From Catonia carolina (lineage: Eukaryota > Arthropoda > Insecta > Hemiptera > Achilidae), in the NCBI GenBank assembly GCA_035578175.1, contig JAQMRL010000003.1, positions 59,132,672-59,196,671 on the forward strand: a stretch of DNA of 64,000 bases, in the 5' to 3' direction. Below are positions 22,290 to 32,213 of the stretch, piece after piece. The position numbers were made by a program, and so were the translations under genes. The first letter of the stretch is position 1, and every line of letters starts with the position of its first letter. Under the pieces are notes generated by a model. The model was not told the origin of the DNA. It searched no databases and was given only the letters and a program-made list of their open reading frames with translations.

Positions 22290-23960
22290 TTTTTATTGAA
22301 TATTTAAAATCAGTTAGCCGTAACATTTCAGACAATCGCTTAGTTCGTTAAATGGTTTTGATTAACATGTAATGTTATGCTCGTAATCACCACGTGCGGC
22401 ATTATTATAATTGGGCCTCCCCAAGGAGATCCCTTGGCTAGAGATATTTTAAAGCACAAATTTCTAAAGCACAAGTAAAAAAACTAGGCTTATTCGTGTT
22501 TGTTTGTATAAGAGGGTTGTCATGGAATTTAAATTAATAGTATATTGTATTTATTTCACGTCCTCATTTACGTATGGTACATAAAAGTCATTATGTAACA
22601 TTAGGTTTGTAACATAATGGACTCATTGCTTTATTGCACGTAAAATCTTGATTTGTATGACTTCTATTACAATTGTTAAAGTTTAAGAGATCATCAGCGT
22701 TGAACTCTAAATGTCCAGATAATTCTTGTAAATTGGTTATTTATGTAAAATGTTTAACTTTGAACGTCCATCGAGTAAGCGTTACAGTTGATAAAAATTT
22801 TAAGTTAATACATATTACGCGTGTTTTCCAAGTTCCAAAAATTTAATTTACAATATTAAATAATATTAAAATTGAATCTTATTTAATTCTTTAAACAAAC
22901 ATTCTATTTAATATTATTCAAACAATGACTTACTTCCTTATATCTGTTATATTGCCTGCAATATAACGTAGCCACATAGGTTACGTTACTGAACAAAAGC
23001 AAACTAATGTGCTTCGAGTGGAAACGAGCTTTGGAATATTTAGGTATATATAAACGTAGCGTGAAAACGGTTGAAAGCGTAGTAGGCCTACTGAATAAAA
23101 TTACAGAATAAACATATTTTTCAATACTTATGTATTGTTAAGTTTAAAAAGAATAGGTCGTTATGTCACCAGTTCAGTATTAAGTAAACAAGATAGCACA
23201 AAAAGCGTTATGTCGAAAATCAGAATTACTGATATTACCACCTGGTTTTTTACTATTTTTGTTAAATAGATATCGTAAGTAGCACGTGTGTTACAGAATA
23301 AATACTTTCAGCTATTTCGGTTCCCAAGGAAAAAATCCACGGATTTTTATAGAGTTTTCCTTAGCTGGCGGAAAAATAACACTTCCAAGAGGCGGAACAG
23401 TTAAGAAAGAATGTGTAGAAGCAGTTTATACCCTCCTTTATAGACCTTTTTGGTCGTTTTTAAACCTATTCAAAGATCGAAAAACGGTGCTTTAAAATTC
23501 AGCACATCACTGGAAAGAAATAGAACCAAATCTCCAGTTTTTCTATAAAGTAGATCACTGAATGATAAACTCCATTTGAATTTTTATGCGTAAAAATAAA
23601 TTAATTACAAAGCAAATTATATGTTACAAAGCTGGTTTAAAATATAAAACCAGTGAATCTAGTAATTAATTTATTAATAACTTATTAATTTTAGTTGATA
23701 TTTAAAAACTGACCCAAATAATATAAATTGATTCATATTTTTAACGATTGACTGATACAGTTAAAATGTCTGTTAAACCGAAACACCAAGAATTTATTGT
23801 ATAATACTTATCTTAAATATCAGCCTCTTATTTTTACACATCTAAAGCATAAATTATTTTCCAAAATTACAAGAAATTACTTGTTACAGCCTTCAGTGTA
23901 TTTCTAGAATGTTGATTTATGCAGCTTATTTTAAGAATTTCAGTAAAATATAAAACAGAT
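22290..23960. other. AT-rich stretch without recognisable gene
   Basis: A short match to the family A Jockey 3' UTR (GGGCCTCCCCAAGG, near 22,417) is too brief to call. The frame at 23,286-23,495 has no recognised domain. Confidence 0.4.
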
Positions 23961-23964
23961 TATC

Positions 23965-24490
23965 TAGAAAAGTATGTACATACGTTAAATACCTGGGAGT
24001 CATCTTTGATAGCAGCGGAACAAGTGCAACGGAAGTAAACAGCAAGATTTCGTAAGAGCAAAAGGTTACCCAACAGTTAAATTCTGTCCTTTGGAGTTAT
24101 AAAATATGGAAGGAGACAGATAAATATCTATCATGCTATTCTGGAGGCGGAGCTGTGGTGTGTCACGGATCGAACGAATTGCGGATTCCAAAATTAGGAG
24201 AAGAATTGGTGCTCAAGAAAGTATCATGGATACCATATCCCGGAAGCAGTTAAAATGTTTTGGCCATTTGAAGGAATGGAGAATGGTACGAGGCCGAAGA
24301 TGGTATGGTAGTAGACACCAGCCGGTTTAAGAAGGAGGGAAAGCCCGGAAATAACATGATTGGATAGGGTGCAGGCGGTAATGTCTTTGCGACGGGTCTC
24401 CGATGGGGATTGGCGCGACAGAGAGAGGTGGTGCTTAGGAAGTGAGATACGGCTGAGGCTGTAAATCCTCGCATAATAAAAATGTACATA
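23965..24490 (+). mobile_element. Decayed endonuclease/RT C-terminal fragment (non-LTR retrotransposon)
   Basis: Frames give VKYLGVIFDSSGTSATEVN, QLNSVLWSYKI, then FWRRSCGVSRIERIADSKIR and DTISRKQLKCFGHL. The later frame keeps GLRWGLARQRE before a stop near 24,462. It is the same protein family as at 1.2 and 11.6 kb (compare EMDFLRRSSCVSRMDRVR). It ends about 165 bp before the full-length Jockey element and carries multiple frameshifts. Confidence 0.82.
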
Positions 24491-24644
24491 GGTTATAAAA
24501 ATATAATCAGCTTTATATTATTAAACATAAAATTCAAAAAATATTAGTAGGCCTACGTAAAAACAAACTTATCAATACTATACATAATTTTAACATAATT
24601 GTACCTATATTACAATAAAATTAAATAAGATAAGTTTTTATTTT

Positions 24645-24654
24645 AAGTTAAATG
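24645..24654. repeat. Candidate target-site duplication, left copy
   Basis: AAGTTAAATG matches 29,075-29,084 immediately after the poly(A) tail. The first two bases are ambiguous with the tail, so the certain part is 8 bp. Confidence 0.55.
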
Positions 24655-24882
24655 AGACGCGTTAAAATAACATCAGCTGATGTTTGTTGTGTTTTTGTGC
24701 TGGTCATTTTTTATGTTAAATGTACTGAATTATTGAACATTTTTGTAAAAATAATATCGTCTGGTCAGTCTGGTTCAGTTTCATTGTAAGTGTTTTTCAG
24801 AATTAATTTACTTTGTATTGAAAACTGTTCCAAGAAAATTACAACGAACACCATAAATTTGTTCGTTTAAGGTTAGGTTGCT

Positions 24883-26190
24883 ATGCAACCGAGTAACAAC
24901 GTTGGTTACGGCCCGTGTCCTACTATGGAGACTGTCCAAACTATCCAAACTAGTTTGAGTTTGGATAACGTAACCAAAAATAGTAATTCAGATAATTACG
25001 GCTCCAATAACACGGAATGGAGGCAAGTAATAAACAAACGTAAAATTACTGACGTTTCTATTGATGAAAATGCTATTAAAAAAATACATCCGAATGATCC
25101 ACGGTCGAAAAATTCAATTTTATATGAAAACAAAACTCCTGTCAGTAATAAATATTCCTTACTTTCTGATATTTCGAACGACAACTCAGAAAGCGATAAA
25201 ACTAAGTTGAACATTCAACGGCCCCCGCCGATTTTCTTAAAGTCAAACGTAAATTACGTTCCGTTATGCAACATTTTAAAACAGTTAGTCGGAGACAGTT
25301 TCAAATGTTCTTCGACAACTCAAGGTATCACTATTTACCTTTCCAATGGTGATGATTACAGAAAGTGTGTCAAATATTTGAGAGAAAATAATGCTGACTT
25401 TCACTGCTATCAGCTTTCTGAAGATAAACCATTCAGTGTAGTCATACGTGGGTTGCACCAGTCGATGGATCATAGCCTGATAATTTCAGAACTGAAGGAG
25501 AAAGGTCATACAGTACGCAGTGTATCGAATGTTATGTCCCATCGCACAAAACAGTATTTGCCGCTGTTGTTTGTAGACCTAGAGAAGGCAGAAAATAATC
25601 AACAAATATTTGATGTAACGTCTTTATTTTTTTCTAAAATAAAAGTTGAGCCGCCGCGTCCGAAACGCCATATAGTTCAATGTCTAAGGTGCCAACAATA
25701 TTCACATACAAGACGTTACTGTAATCACGCTCCTAAATGCGTGCGTTGTGCAGGGGATCATGAGTCTTCCAGTTGTACCAAACCACGCGATACGCCAGCC
25801 ACGTGTGCGCTCTGTTCCCAGTCTCACCCGGCTAACTACAAAGGGTGTGCTATATACAAGGAAATCCAGAAACGTCGGGCACCCCTTCATAAAACAAGTG
25901 AAAATTCAAAAAATCAAAGGCACCCAGTACTTGACATTAATTCTTCATCTTTTCCACCGTTGCCTTCAAAATCCACCGGAAATAAAATTCAAGCAGGACA
26001 AACTCCATTATTACAGGTACATTCACCTTCCATATTTTCATCTGCCCAAATTGCGGAATATAATGCTGCGTTGGGGCCGTCAAGTCAAATTAATACTTTT
26101 TTGTCGGAAATGAAAACTCTATTGTTTCCAATGATTTCGTTAATGACTCAACTTATACAAGCCTTAATGTCTAAAAATAATGCCAAATAA
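24883..26190 (+). CDS. Jockey ORF1: gag-like nucleic-acid-binding protein
   Basis: The 435-residue ORF1 protein is expected to bind element RNA and form the ribonucleoprotein needed for retrotransposition. Residues about 180-262 fit the PRE_C2HC-type domain that precedes the knuckles in Jockey-like gags (FSVVIRGLHQSM, LPLLFVDLEKAENN, FFSKIKVEPPRPKR). Three zinc knuckles follow: C267-C270-H275-C280 (CX2CX4HX4C), C286-C289-H293-C298 (CX2CX3HX4C) and C308-C311-H315-C322 (CX2CX3HX6C). The N-terminal 180 residues are polar and low in recognisable structure. The C-terminal end is hydrophobic (LLFPMISLMTQLIQALM). The start is the first ATG after the 5' UTR. The frame overlaps ORF2 by 11 nt, with no stops or shifts. 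Confidence 0.93.
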   Translation: MQPSNNVGYGPCPTMETVQTIQTSLSLDNVTKNSNSDNYGSNNTEWRQVINKRKITDVSIDENAIKKIHPNDPRSKNSILYENKTPVSNKYSLLSDISNDNSESDKTKLNIQRPPPIFLKSNVNYVPLCNILKQLVGDSFKCSSTTQGITIYLSNGDDYRKCVKYLRENNADFHCYQLSEDKPFSVVIRGLHQSMDHSLIISELKEKGHTVRSVSNVMSHRTKQYLPLLFVDLEKAENNQQIFDVTSLFFSKIKVEPPRPKRHIVQCLRCQQYSHTRRYCNHAPKCVRCAGDHESSSCTKPRDTPATCALCSQSHPANYKGCAIYKEIQKRRAPLHKTSENSKNQRHPVLDINSSSFPPLPSKSTGNKIQAGQTPLLQVHSPSIFSSAQIAEYNAALGPSSQINTFLSEMKTLLFPMISLMTQLIQALMSKNNAK

Positions 26191-28870
26191 TATGACATCT
26201 AATTCCCTTGTCGTCTTGTTGTGGAATGCTAATGGTATTTCACAACATTTCAATGAGCTAGAATATGTGCTTCATGAGAAAAGAATAGACATCGCCCTCA
26301 TCTCGGAGTCTCACTTGACTTCACGTTCTCGTTTTTACGTTCCCGGTTACATCGTTTACCGGACTGATCACCCGGCCGACCGGAGCCAAGGGGGCACGGC
26401 AATTATCATCAAGGCGACTTTAAAACATAACTTCCTTTTCACTGAACCTCCAACAAATTTTCTTCAGGCAACTGTACTTTCTTTATACCTAAACCAGTTA
26501 AAATTTAATGTAGCATCAGTTTATTGTCCGCCACGATTTCGAGTAACTGAGGAGGAGTTTCAAAACTTTTTCGATGAGTTGGGACCAGCATTTATTGCAG
26601 GTGGTGATTATAATGCGAAGAACACTCAGTGGGGATGTAGAGTCAATACACCACGAGGCAGGCAACTGCTAAATGTAGTTGACTACAATCGATTTGAAGT
26701 AATAACGCCCAGGATGCCGACATATTGGCCTTCTGCCGTCACAAAGCTACCTGATATACTAGATATATTTATAACACGAGGTATAAGTCGACTTCACCAT
26801 GCGGTTGAAAATTTAGACGATTTTAGATCCGACCATTCTCCGGTTCTGTTAACTATAAGTGCTACTCCTCTTTATAAACAGCAACTACCATCGCTAACGC
26901 CAACCGGTAAGATGGATTGGGTCAAATTTCAAAATCTTGTAAATAACAATTTAAATGTTCACGTCCCTTTAAAAACTGCTCACGATTTAGAATGCGCCAT
27001 AGACGATTTTACCTCTATCATTCAATCTGCTGCATGGGATTCTGCAATAACTGTTTCAAAAAATGAACGCAATGGACCTCATTATCCCAGATCCATACGG
27101 GAATTAATTACTCAAAAACGGGCAGCACGTCGTCGATGGCATCGTACAAGACTTCCGGACGATAAATCTACTGTCAATCGGCTATCCAACAGACTTAGAA
27201 AGGAAATCTGGGCAGTTAAACTCGACCGCTTTGAAAGCCGCTTGAATTCCCTGGACACAGAAGATGGTTCGTTATGGAGAGCAACAAAGCGACTTCTAAA
27301 GCAAGTTCCAGTTTCGACTCCTCTTCGGCGTGAGAACCAAACCTGGGCCAAGTCTGACCAAGAAAAAGCTGATTTATTTGGAGAACATCTCAGCAACGTA
27401 TTTAAACCTCATGTGCAAACAGGAGACATTGAGTTTGACAGGGATGTACAAGAATTCGTAACGTGCCCAACTACGCTATCGTTGCCGCCTAAACCTGTGA
27501 GTTTAAACGAGGTCAAGAGTATTATTAAACGTCTTCCATTGCACAAGTCACCAGGTCTGGATTTGATAACTGCAGAGATATTAAAGGAGTTACCAGAAAG
27601 AGGGATAATTTTTATACGAAACATATTTAATGCTATTCTCAGAACTGCGCATTTTCCTTTACAATGGAAATTGTCAACTATTGTTTTATTTCAGAAGCCG
27701 GAAAAACCATCTCACTGTGTAAGCTCTTACCGGCCCATTAGCCTTCTTTCAGTCGTGTCTAAACTTTTTGAACGAATTTTGTTAGATCGACTTTCGCCGA
27801 TAATTGAAGCTACAACTCCAAATTATCAGTTTGGATTCAGAAGGCAGCATTCAACAACTCATCAGCTGCACAGAGTGGTTGATTTAATTTCTGTAGGGCT
27901 AGAACAAAAATTATACACATCGGCTGTATTTCTGGATATTAGTTCGGCGTTCGATAAGGTTTGGCATCCCGGGCTTTTGTATAAATTAAAATCTATTTTT
28001 TCTGATACATATTATGGAGTTCTGAGATCATTTTTAGAGGATAGATATTTTGTTGTGCGCCAAGGTTTGGAATATTCTAATATCTGGCATATCGAAGCAG
28101 GAGTTCCTCAAGGGTCCATATTATCTCCTGCTTTGTACTCCATATTTACGTCTGACTTCCCGGAAAATGACTTCACGACAGTAGCAGCGTACGCAGATGA
28201 TACCGTTCTGTTATGCAGCAGTGAATCTCCAGAAGAAACTTCGATGAACATCCAAAATCACTTGTATGAGGTATCCACATGGCTCAAAAACTGGAGAATG
28301 AAAGTTAACCCGCTGAAATCTGTGCAAGTGACTTTTACTTTAAGAAGAAGAACTTGTCCAACTGTTTACCTGGATAACAATGAGATACCGCAAGAAAATA
28401 AAGTTCGATATCTGGGCCTCCATTTAGACCGTAGACTGACTTGGGGATATCATATCAAAACAAAACGTTTGCAACTAAATAACCGTACAAAATTACTTTC
28501 AAAATTCATCAACAGAAAATCAACTCTATCATTAAAATTTAAATTATTAACATACAAAGCCTATTTACGACCGATATGGAATTACGGTATTGAAATTTTT
28601 GGGACCGCAAAGAAAACTCACATTCAAAAAATTCAAACTCATCAGTCAAAAATACTTCGGATGATAACGAACGCCCCATATTACGTAACAAATTTAACAT
28701 TGCATTCCGATTTGAAAATCCCTTTTGTAACAGAAACTGCTAAAATAAAATATTCCAAATTTAACAGAAAATTAACAGATCACATCAATCCCCTAATACA
28801 GCAAATGTCAAGACGAAACTTACCACACCGACGCCTACGAAGAAAATGGAGTAGAGATCTATTGATATAA
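26180..28870 (+). CDS. Jockey ORF2: endonuclease-reverse transcriptase
   Basis: This 896-residue protein nicks target DNA and copies element RNA by target-primed reverse transcription. An N-terminal apurinic-like endonuclease is complete: WNANG (N16, N18), ISESH (E43), GGDYN (D143) and SDHSPV (D218, H219). The RT domain follows with SYRPISLLSVVSKLFERILL, QFGFRRQHSTTHQ, motif A FLDISSAFDKVWH (D586), GVPQGSILSPALY and the catalytic YADD at 671-674. The thumb/C-terminal part has RYLGLHLDRRLTW, LRPIWNYGIEIFG and the end RRLRRKWSRDLLI. There is no RNase H domain, as usual for Jockey. All catalytic residues are present and the frame is intact. Translation may begin at M1 or by reinitiation at M5 (26,192), just past the ORF1 stop. 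Confidence 0.95.
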   Translation: MPNNMTSNSLVVLLWNANGISQHFNELEYVLHEKRIDIALISESHLTSRSRFYVPGYIVYRTDHPADRSQGGTAIIIKATLKHNFLFTEPPTNFLQATVLSLYLNQLKFNVASVYCPPRFRVTEEEFQNFFDELGPAFIAGGDYNAKNTQWGCRVNTPRGRQLLNVVDYNRFEVITPRMPTYWPSAVTKLPDILDIFITRGISRLHHAVENLDDFRSDHSPVLLTISATPLYKQQLPSLTPTGKMDWVKFQNLVNNNLNVHVPLKTAHDLECAIDDFTSIIQSAAWDSAITVSKNERNGPHYPRSIRELITQKRAARRRWHRTRLPDDKSTVNRLSNRLRKEIWAVKLDRFESRLNSLDTEDGSLWRATKRLLKQVPVSTPLRRENQTWAKSDQEKADLFGEHLSNVFKPHVQTGDIEFDRDVQEFVTCPTTLSLPPKPVSLNEVKSIIKRLPLHKSPGLDLITAEILKELPERGIIFIRNIFNAILRTAHFPLQWKLSTIVLFQKPEKPSHCVSSYRPISLLSVVSKLFERILLDRLSPIIEATTPNYQFGFRRQHSTTHQLHRVVDLISVGLEQKLYTSAVFLDISSAFDKVWHPGLLYKLKSIFSDTYYGVLRSFLEDRYFVVRQGLEYSNIWHIEAGVPQGSILSPALYSIFTSDFPENDFTTVAAYADDTVLLCSSESPEETSMNIQNHLYEVSTWLKNWRMKVNPLKSVQVTFTLRRRTCPTVYLDNNEIPQENKVRYLGLHLDRRLTWGYHIKTKRLQLNNRTKLLSKFINRKSTLSLKFKLLTYKAYLRPIWNYGIEIFGTAKKTHIQKIQTHQSKILRMITNAPYYVTNLTLHSDLKIPFVTETAKIKYSKFNRKLTDHINPLIQQMSRRNLPHRRLRRKWSRDLLI

Positions 28871-29052
28871 TTGTTCTATATTTTTATTAACTTATTTTTT
28901 TGAAATCCACTATACTTTTGAATTATCCACTGGGATGTATTCTTTAAAAAAATATTTCTATTTATTTATCAAGTCATTTGTTTTTTTCAAAATTTAGTTA
29001 AGCTTTTGGATGGTTATACTGTACTGTATAGTTTCTAAATAAAATTAACGTT

Positions 29053-29076
29053 AAAAAAAAAAAAAAAAAAAAAAAA
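29053..29076 (+). other. Poly(A) tail of the full-length Jockey element
   Basis: Uninterrupted run of A ten bases after the AATAAA at 29,038-29,043. Its purity suggests a fairly recent insertion. Confidence 0.9.
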
Positions 29077-29364
29077 GTTAAATGGACCTCTCCATAATTA
29101 TGGCTTATAAAAAAATTATCTTCAAAATTTTTACTGTCATATTATGTTCTCAACCTATAACGTTTGTGGTTATTCGTGTTTTTACTTTGTTTTTAATAAT
29201 TTTTCATGAAAGTGTCAGTTTCTACTGATTTTTATTTTATTTATCGTTTTTTTGAAAATAGTAAATCCTTATGTCAGTTTGTATTTTCTCCGCTAATTGT
29301 TCAAAAATTCGGTCGTTGCGCACCACATTTTTACATAATACAACTTAAGAAATGTTAAGTTTAA

Positions 29365-29515
29365 TTAAGTTAGCGTGCTATACTGTAAAATGGAGGTCCA
29401 GGGTTCGATTCCCGGCCAATGCCTAGATCATATTTTAAGTTTAAACCCACTATTCCTCAATCCAAAGTAGTAGCAAAATATTAAGATGTTAAACCGACTT
29501 AAAATTAAAAAAATA
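29365..29515 (+). mobile_element. tRNA-derived SINE or tRNA pseudogene (Gly-like head)
   Basis: GGGTTCGATTCCCGGCCAAT at 29,401-29,420 is a complete T-arm and start of the acceptor strand typical of tRNA-Gly. Upstream GTTAGCG and GGAGGTCC align with the head of the SINE at 54,915-55,099. The anticodon arm is degenerate (ATACTGTAAAATGG), so it is not a functional tRNA gene. The A-rich end near 29,500 may be the SINE tail. Confidence 0.6.
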
Positions 29516-29519
29516 TAAG

Positions 29520-30440
29520 ATACAAACTAAAGACTTATATATTATTATATTGTATTATATTTATATTATATTTATATTTTTTATATTTTTGTATTTTGTA
29601 CTTATATTGTATTGTATATTATGTACGCACTTTAGTAATAAAGGTATTGGATTTATTTTAATGTATTTAAAGAGCACTGCATGAAATCAAAGAATAAAGA
29701 ACCAAGTCACAAGCAAAGATGATTGATGACCAAAGTATGATAATTTAGATACAAGATAACTTTCGTTTTATGCAGACTACAATTTTTACTCAACCACAAG
29801 TACGAAATACTTTTAAAACTTTGAATAACTTATAGCCGCCAAATTTATTTTTAATATGCCCTAAATCTGTAGCAACAATATTAGATAAATTTACAAAATT
29901 AAAGAACTTTATAAAACTTTAAAATCAATAATTTGAAATATCATAGCGTAATGTAATAAAAGTTGATGTTTCATATTTTTATTCATTATTATAAAAACGG
30001 TCACCAATTTGAAACTTTTAAAATAATAAAAAAGGACAAGCAATACTTTTATACACAGTAACTAAAATAAAAATACATCAAAATTGGGTCACGTATTAAC
30101 TGAAAGAATATTTATTTTACTATAAAAACAATGAAATTAAGAGTAATAAAATAAGCATGGACATACATTAAATATTAATAAAACATAGCAATTTATCAAA
30201 GTTTCCATTGACTTGATTAAATTCATAAATCATTGACGGATTTAAATATTAGATTTTTTAAAGTCGACATTTAAAGTTTACGATAAATATTTTTACAAAA
30301 ACTGATACATTTTTAATGCAGTTTTAAAATCGAATAACGATAAACTATTTCTAAAACCTTTTTGACTCATTTTAATTCCCATAATACGTGAGCATGATGA
30401 AGAAAATTACCATTAAATTATACTTTAGTTTTCTTTGATG
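29520..30440. other. AT-rich stretch without recognisable gene
   Basis: Positions 29,535-29,630 are a TAT/ATA-rich low-complexity run. Nothing else was recognised. Confidence 0.4.
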
Positions 30441-30444
30441 TTAT

Positions 30445-31210
30445 TTTTTATTTATTTTTTTCTCTTTATTCAGAAAATTCAAAATCTGTTAGAAACAATC
30501 AGTGAATGTGATAACACAAAATATGGAAAAAATTAATACGATAAATAAACATGAGTGGAGACAGTCCAGTGACAGAACTCCGACGTGAATAAATAAGTGA
30601 AGCATTAAGTGCAGCATTTAGAACACAGTAATGGATAGTCAATTACAGTACTACGTTAATTGATGAGATCCCGGCTCCATCTACGTTTCAGTCGTCTTAT
30701 TGGATTGTTTGGGAGAGTCTGCGTAGCCGGATTTGAGACCAATGGGTTATGGTAGTTCACGAGTTTCTTCCTAAACTTTATATAGAGTTTTAAGAAAACG
30801 TCATTTATGTAGAGTACGTTTAGGTCTGAGTGTAGCGTTTTATTGGTTACTTAATAGAGGACGCTAACTATCCTCCTCAAAAGCTTTGATTAAAAGGGCT
30901 GAATTTCTACTAATGCCGTTGATTTTGCACAGCAGTAAAGCTGACTGGCACAGCTCCATATATTGGTCGAAAGTAGAAGCTGTAAATGGTTAATTTAGAA
31001 TATGTAGCTGGTAACTTGGATTTTTGTCAATGGAAAGAAGTCCGTACAACTGTTTGAATCTCTCCTGGATTGCTTTTCTCTTTTTATCCACGTGTACATT
31101 CCACGTGAGCCTCTTATCTAGATGTAAACTTAGATAACGGATAGATTCAGAAGTGTGAAGTTGAGTGTCATAAAGATACAAACGAGGACAAACTCATTTA
31201 CGCAGGGTAA
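30445..31210 (-). mobile_element. Jockey-like family B 3' fragment
   Basis: On the minus strand the frame at 31,181-30,990 reads LYDTQLHTSESIRYLSLHLD, KRLTWNVHVDKKRKAIQER and LYGLLSIDKN. It continues with shifts to VTNKTLHSDLNVLYI and the C-terminus near 30,690 (NPIRRLKRRWSRDLIN-like, with breaks). The 3' UTR is shared with the plus-strand copy at 20.6-20.84 kb. The RT palm is absent. This copy preserves the terminal segment that is missing from the foldback copy and so serves as the reference for that rearrangement. Confidence 0.83.
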
Positions 31211-31407
31211 ATAATTATAACGTGATAAATGTTTTGTTTTTTTGTTTTAACTTTGATCCGTTTTTTTGGCAGCTTTGATATGCTGTTGAATGACATACGA
31301 TGATGTTCTTAGAAAATATTTGGTGTTTTCCAAGAATACATTAAAGTTTTCAAGCATGGATAAAGATATGAGACTTTATTAAATGTTTATTTAAGCACTT
31401 ATCGCTT

Positions 31408-31452
31408 TAAAATAAGTCCGTAGGATGTCTTCGTTTCAGTCGGCGAGTGTTA
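31408..31452. repeat. Short dispersed repeat 'E', copy 1
   Basis: Roughly 45 bp (TTAAAATAAGTCCGTAGGAT, then GTCTTCGTTTCAG and CGGCGAGTGT) closely match 40,664-40,710. There is no further homology on either side. Confidence 0.6.
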
Positions 31453-31860
31453 TTTAAATAAATGATTAATATAAATAAATAAACATAAATGAAAAATAAT
31501 AAGGAGAATTTCGTTAATAAGTATTATTTTTATGAGCAGAATAATGTTTATCAATCGTAGTAACAACCTAATACACGGTTCTTGAAATTTAGTGGTAGTT
31601 CTGAACTTGAGGACATTGATTGGTTATCAGTGCGGGGTGAATATCCTGCATTTATACAAACATCGTTCACACATTAGTCACAAATAAAATACATCATTTC
31701 GTTGAGAAGTCGTTGTTTGATTGCGTATTATATTTAAATGGTAGTTTTATACATAGCCTATGTATATCTTTCATGATTTGTTATTTTTAATTTCGAATTT
31801 ACGTAGTGAGTGTATATTCACCAACGCGGACGATGTTTTTAGTTATACTAGTAGCGGCTA

Positions 31861-31874
31861 GGCTCGGCCGAGCC
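31861..31874. repeat. 14-bp GC-rich perfect palindrome
   Basis: GGCTCGGCCGAGCC is self-complementary and conspicuous in AT-rich DNA. Confidence 0.8.
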
Positions 31875-32080
31875 AGAGACACCGTTGAACCTAACAGATT
31901 GTACTACTGTATAAGAACAAAATAAAATTGACTCATCCCTTCGTTTCCTTCGTAGAGGAAATGTTATTAACGGTAATCTGTATTTTAATTTTAAAATTGT
32001 TTAAATCGTAATTAGTTTGGTAGTTTCACAATAGATTACAGAATTAACTTCTATGATAATTATCGTAAAGCATAACTGAC

Positions 32081-32213
32081 CTGTACAGAGGTTCACCGTC
32101 GGCCTCTTTGAACCACAATACCATGTAGACAGCATCGTCTTTTGAGGAAGCTTCAATGTCACATGGTAAGGCAGTTTTCTTCCCAAGTACTCCTTCCACA
32201 TGTGATATTGGAA
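32081..32213 (-). CDS. Internal exon of a Sidestep-like immunoglobulin-domain gene
   Basis: On the minus strand a pyrimidine-rich acceptor (TTTTCTTTTCTTTCAG, ending at 32,214) precedes a 133-bp open segment that ends at a consensus donor (CTGTACAG|GTCAGT). The 43 full codons encode [20 protein letters not shown] and, after a short acidic stretch (SSKDDA), [16 protein letters not shown]. This is the first half of a V-type Ig domain: Cys of strand B in LPCDI and Trp of strand C in VLWFK. The pattern GxxAxLPC...VxxVLWFKxxxGxPLYS is characteristic of the insect Sidestep family of membrane proteins used in axon guidance and Beat binding. Intron phases are 1 (5') and 2 (3'). No neighbouring exon was recognised, so flanking introns would be very long. 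Another Ig-superfamily gene is possible. Confidence 0.85.

Larger units (their letters stand above)
24655..29076 (+). mobile_element. Full-length Jockey-clade non-LTR retrotransposon
   Basis: It has a 5' UTR, two intact overlapping ORFs, a short 3' UTR with AATAAA at 29,038-29,043 and a poly(A) tail at 29,053-29,076. The sequence after the tail, (AA)GTTAAATG at 29,075-29,084, recurs as AAGTTAAATG at 24,645-24,654, giving a candidate 8-10-bp target-site duplication and a start at 24,655. A second GTTAAATG at 24,715-24,722 gives an alternative start at 24,723, so the 5' end is not settled. An initiator-like GGTTCAGTTTCATT lies at about 24,774. Lack of an RNase H domain, the two-ORF layout and the ORF2 length fit the Jockey clade. 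No inactivating mutation was seen. Confidence 0.92.
31215..32080. other. Probable intron sequence; no recognisable gene
   Basis: It lies immediately downstream of the host exon on the minus strand. It contains the short repeat at 31,408-31,452 and a GC palindrome at 31,861-31,874. Confidence 0.4.

Noticed and set aside
24865..24880. Insect telomere-like TTAGG
   Set aside because: Only one unit (GGTTAGGTTG) occurs, in the Jockey 5' UTR. There is no tandem array.
29401..29422. Possible functional tRNA-Gly gene
   Set aside because: Only the T-arm and acceptor 3' half are intact. The anticodon arm does not pair, so it is treated as a SINE or tRNA pseudogene.
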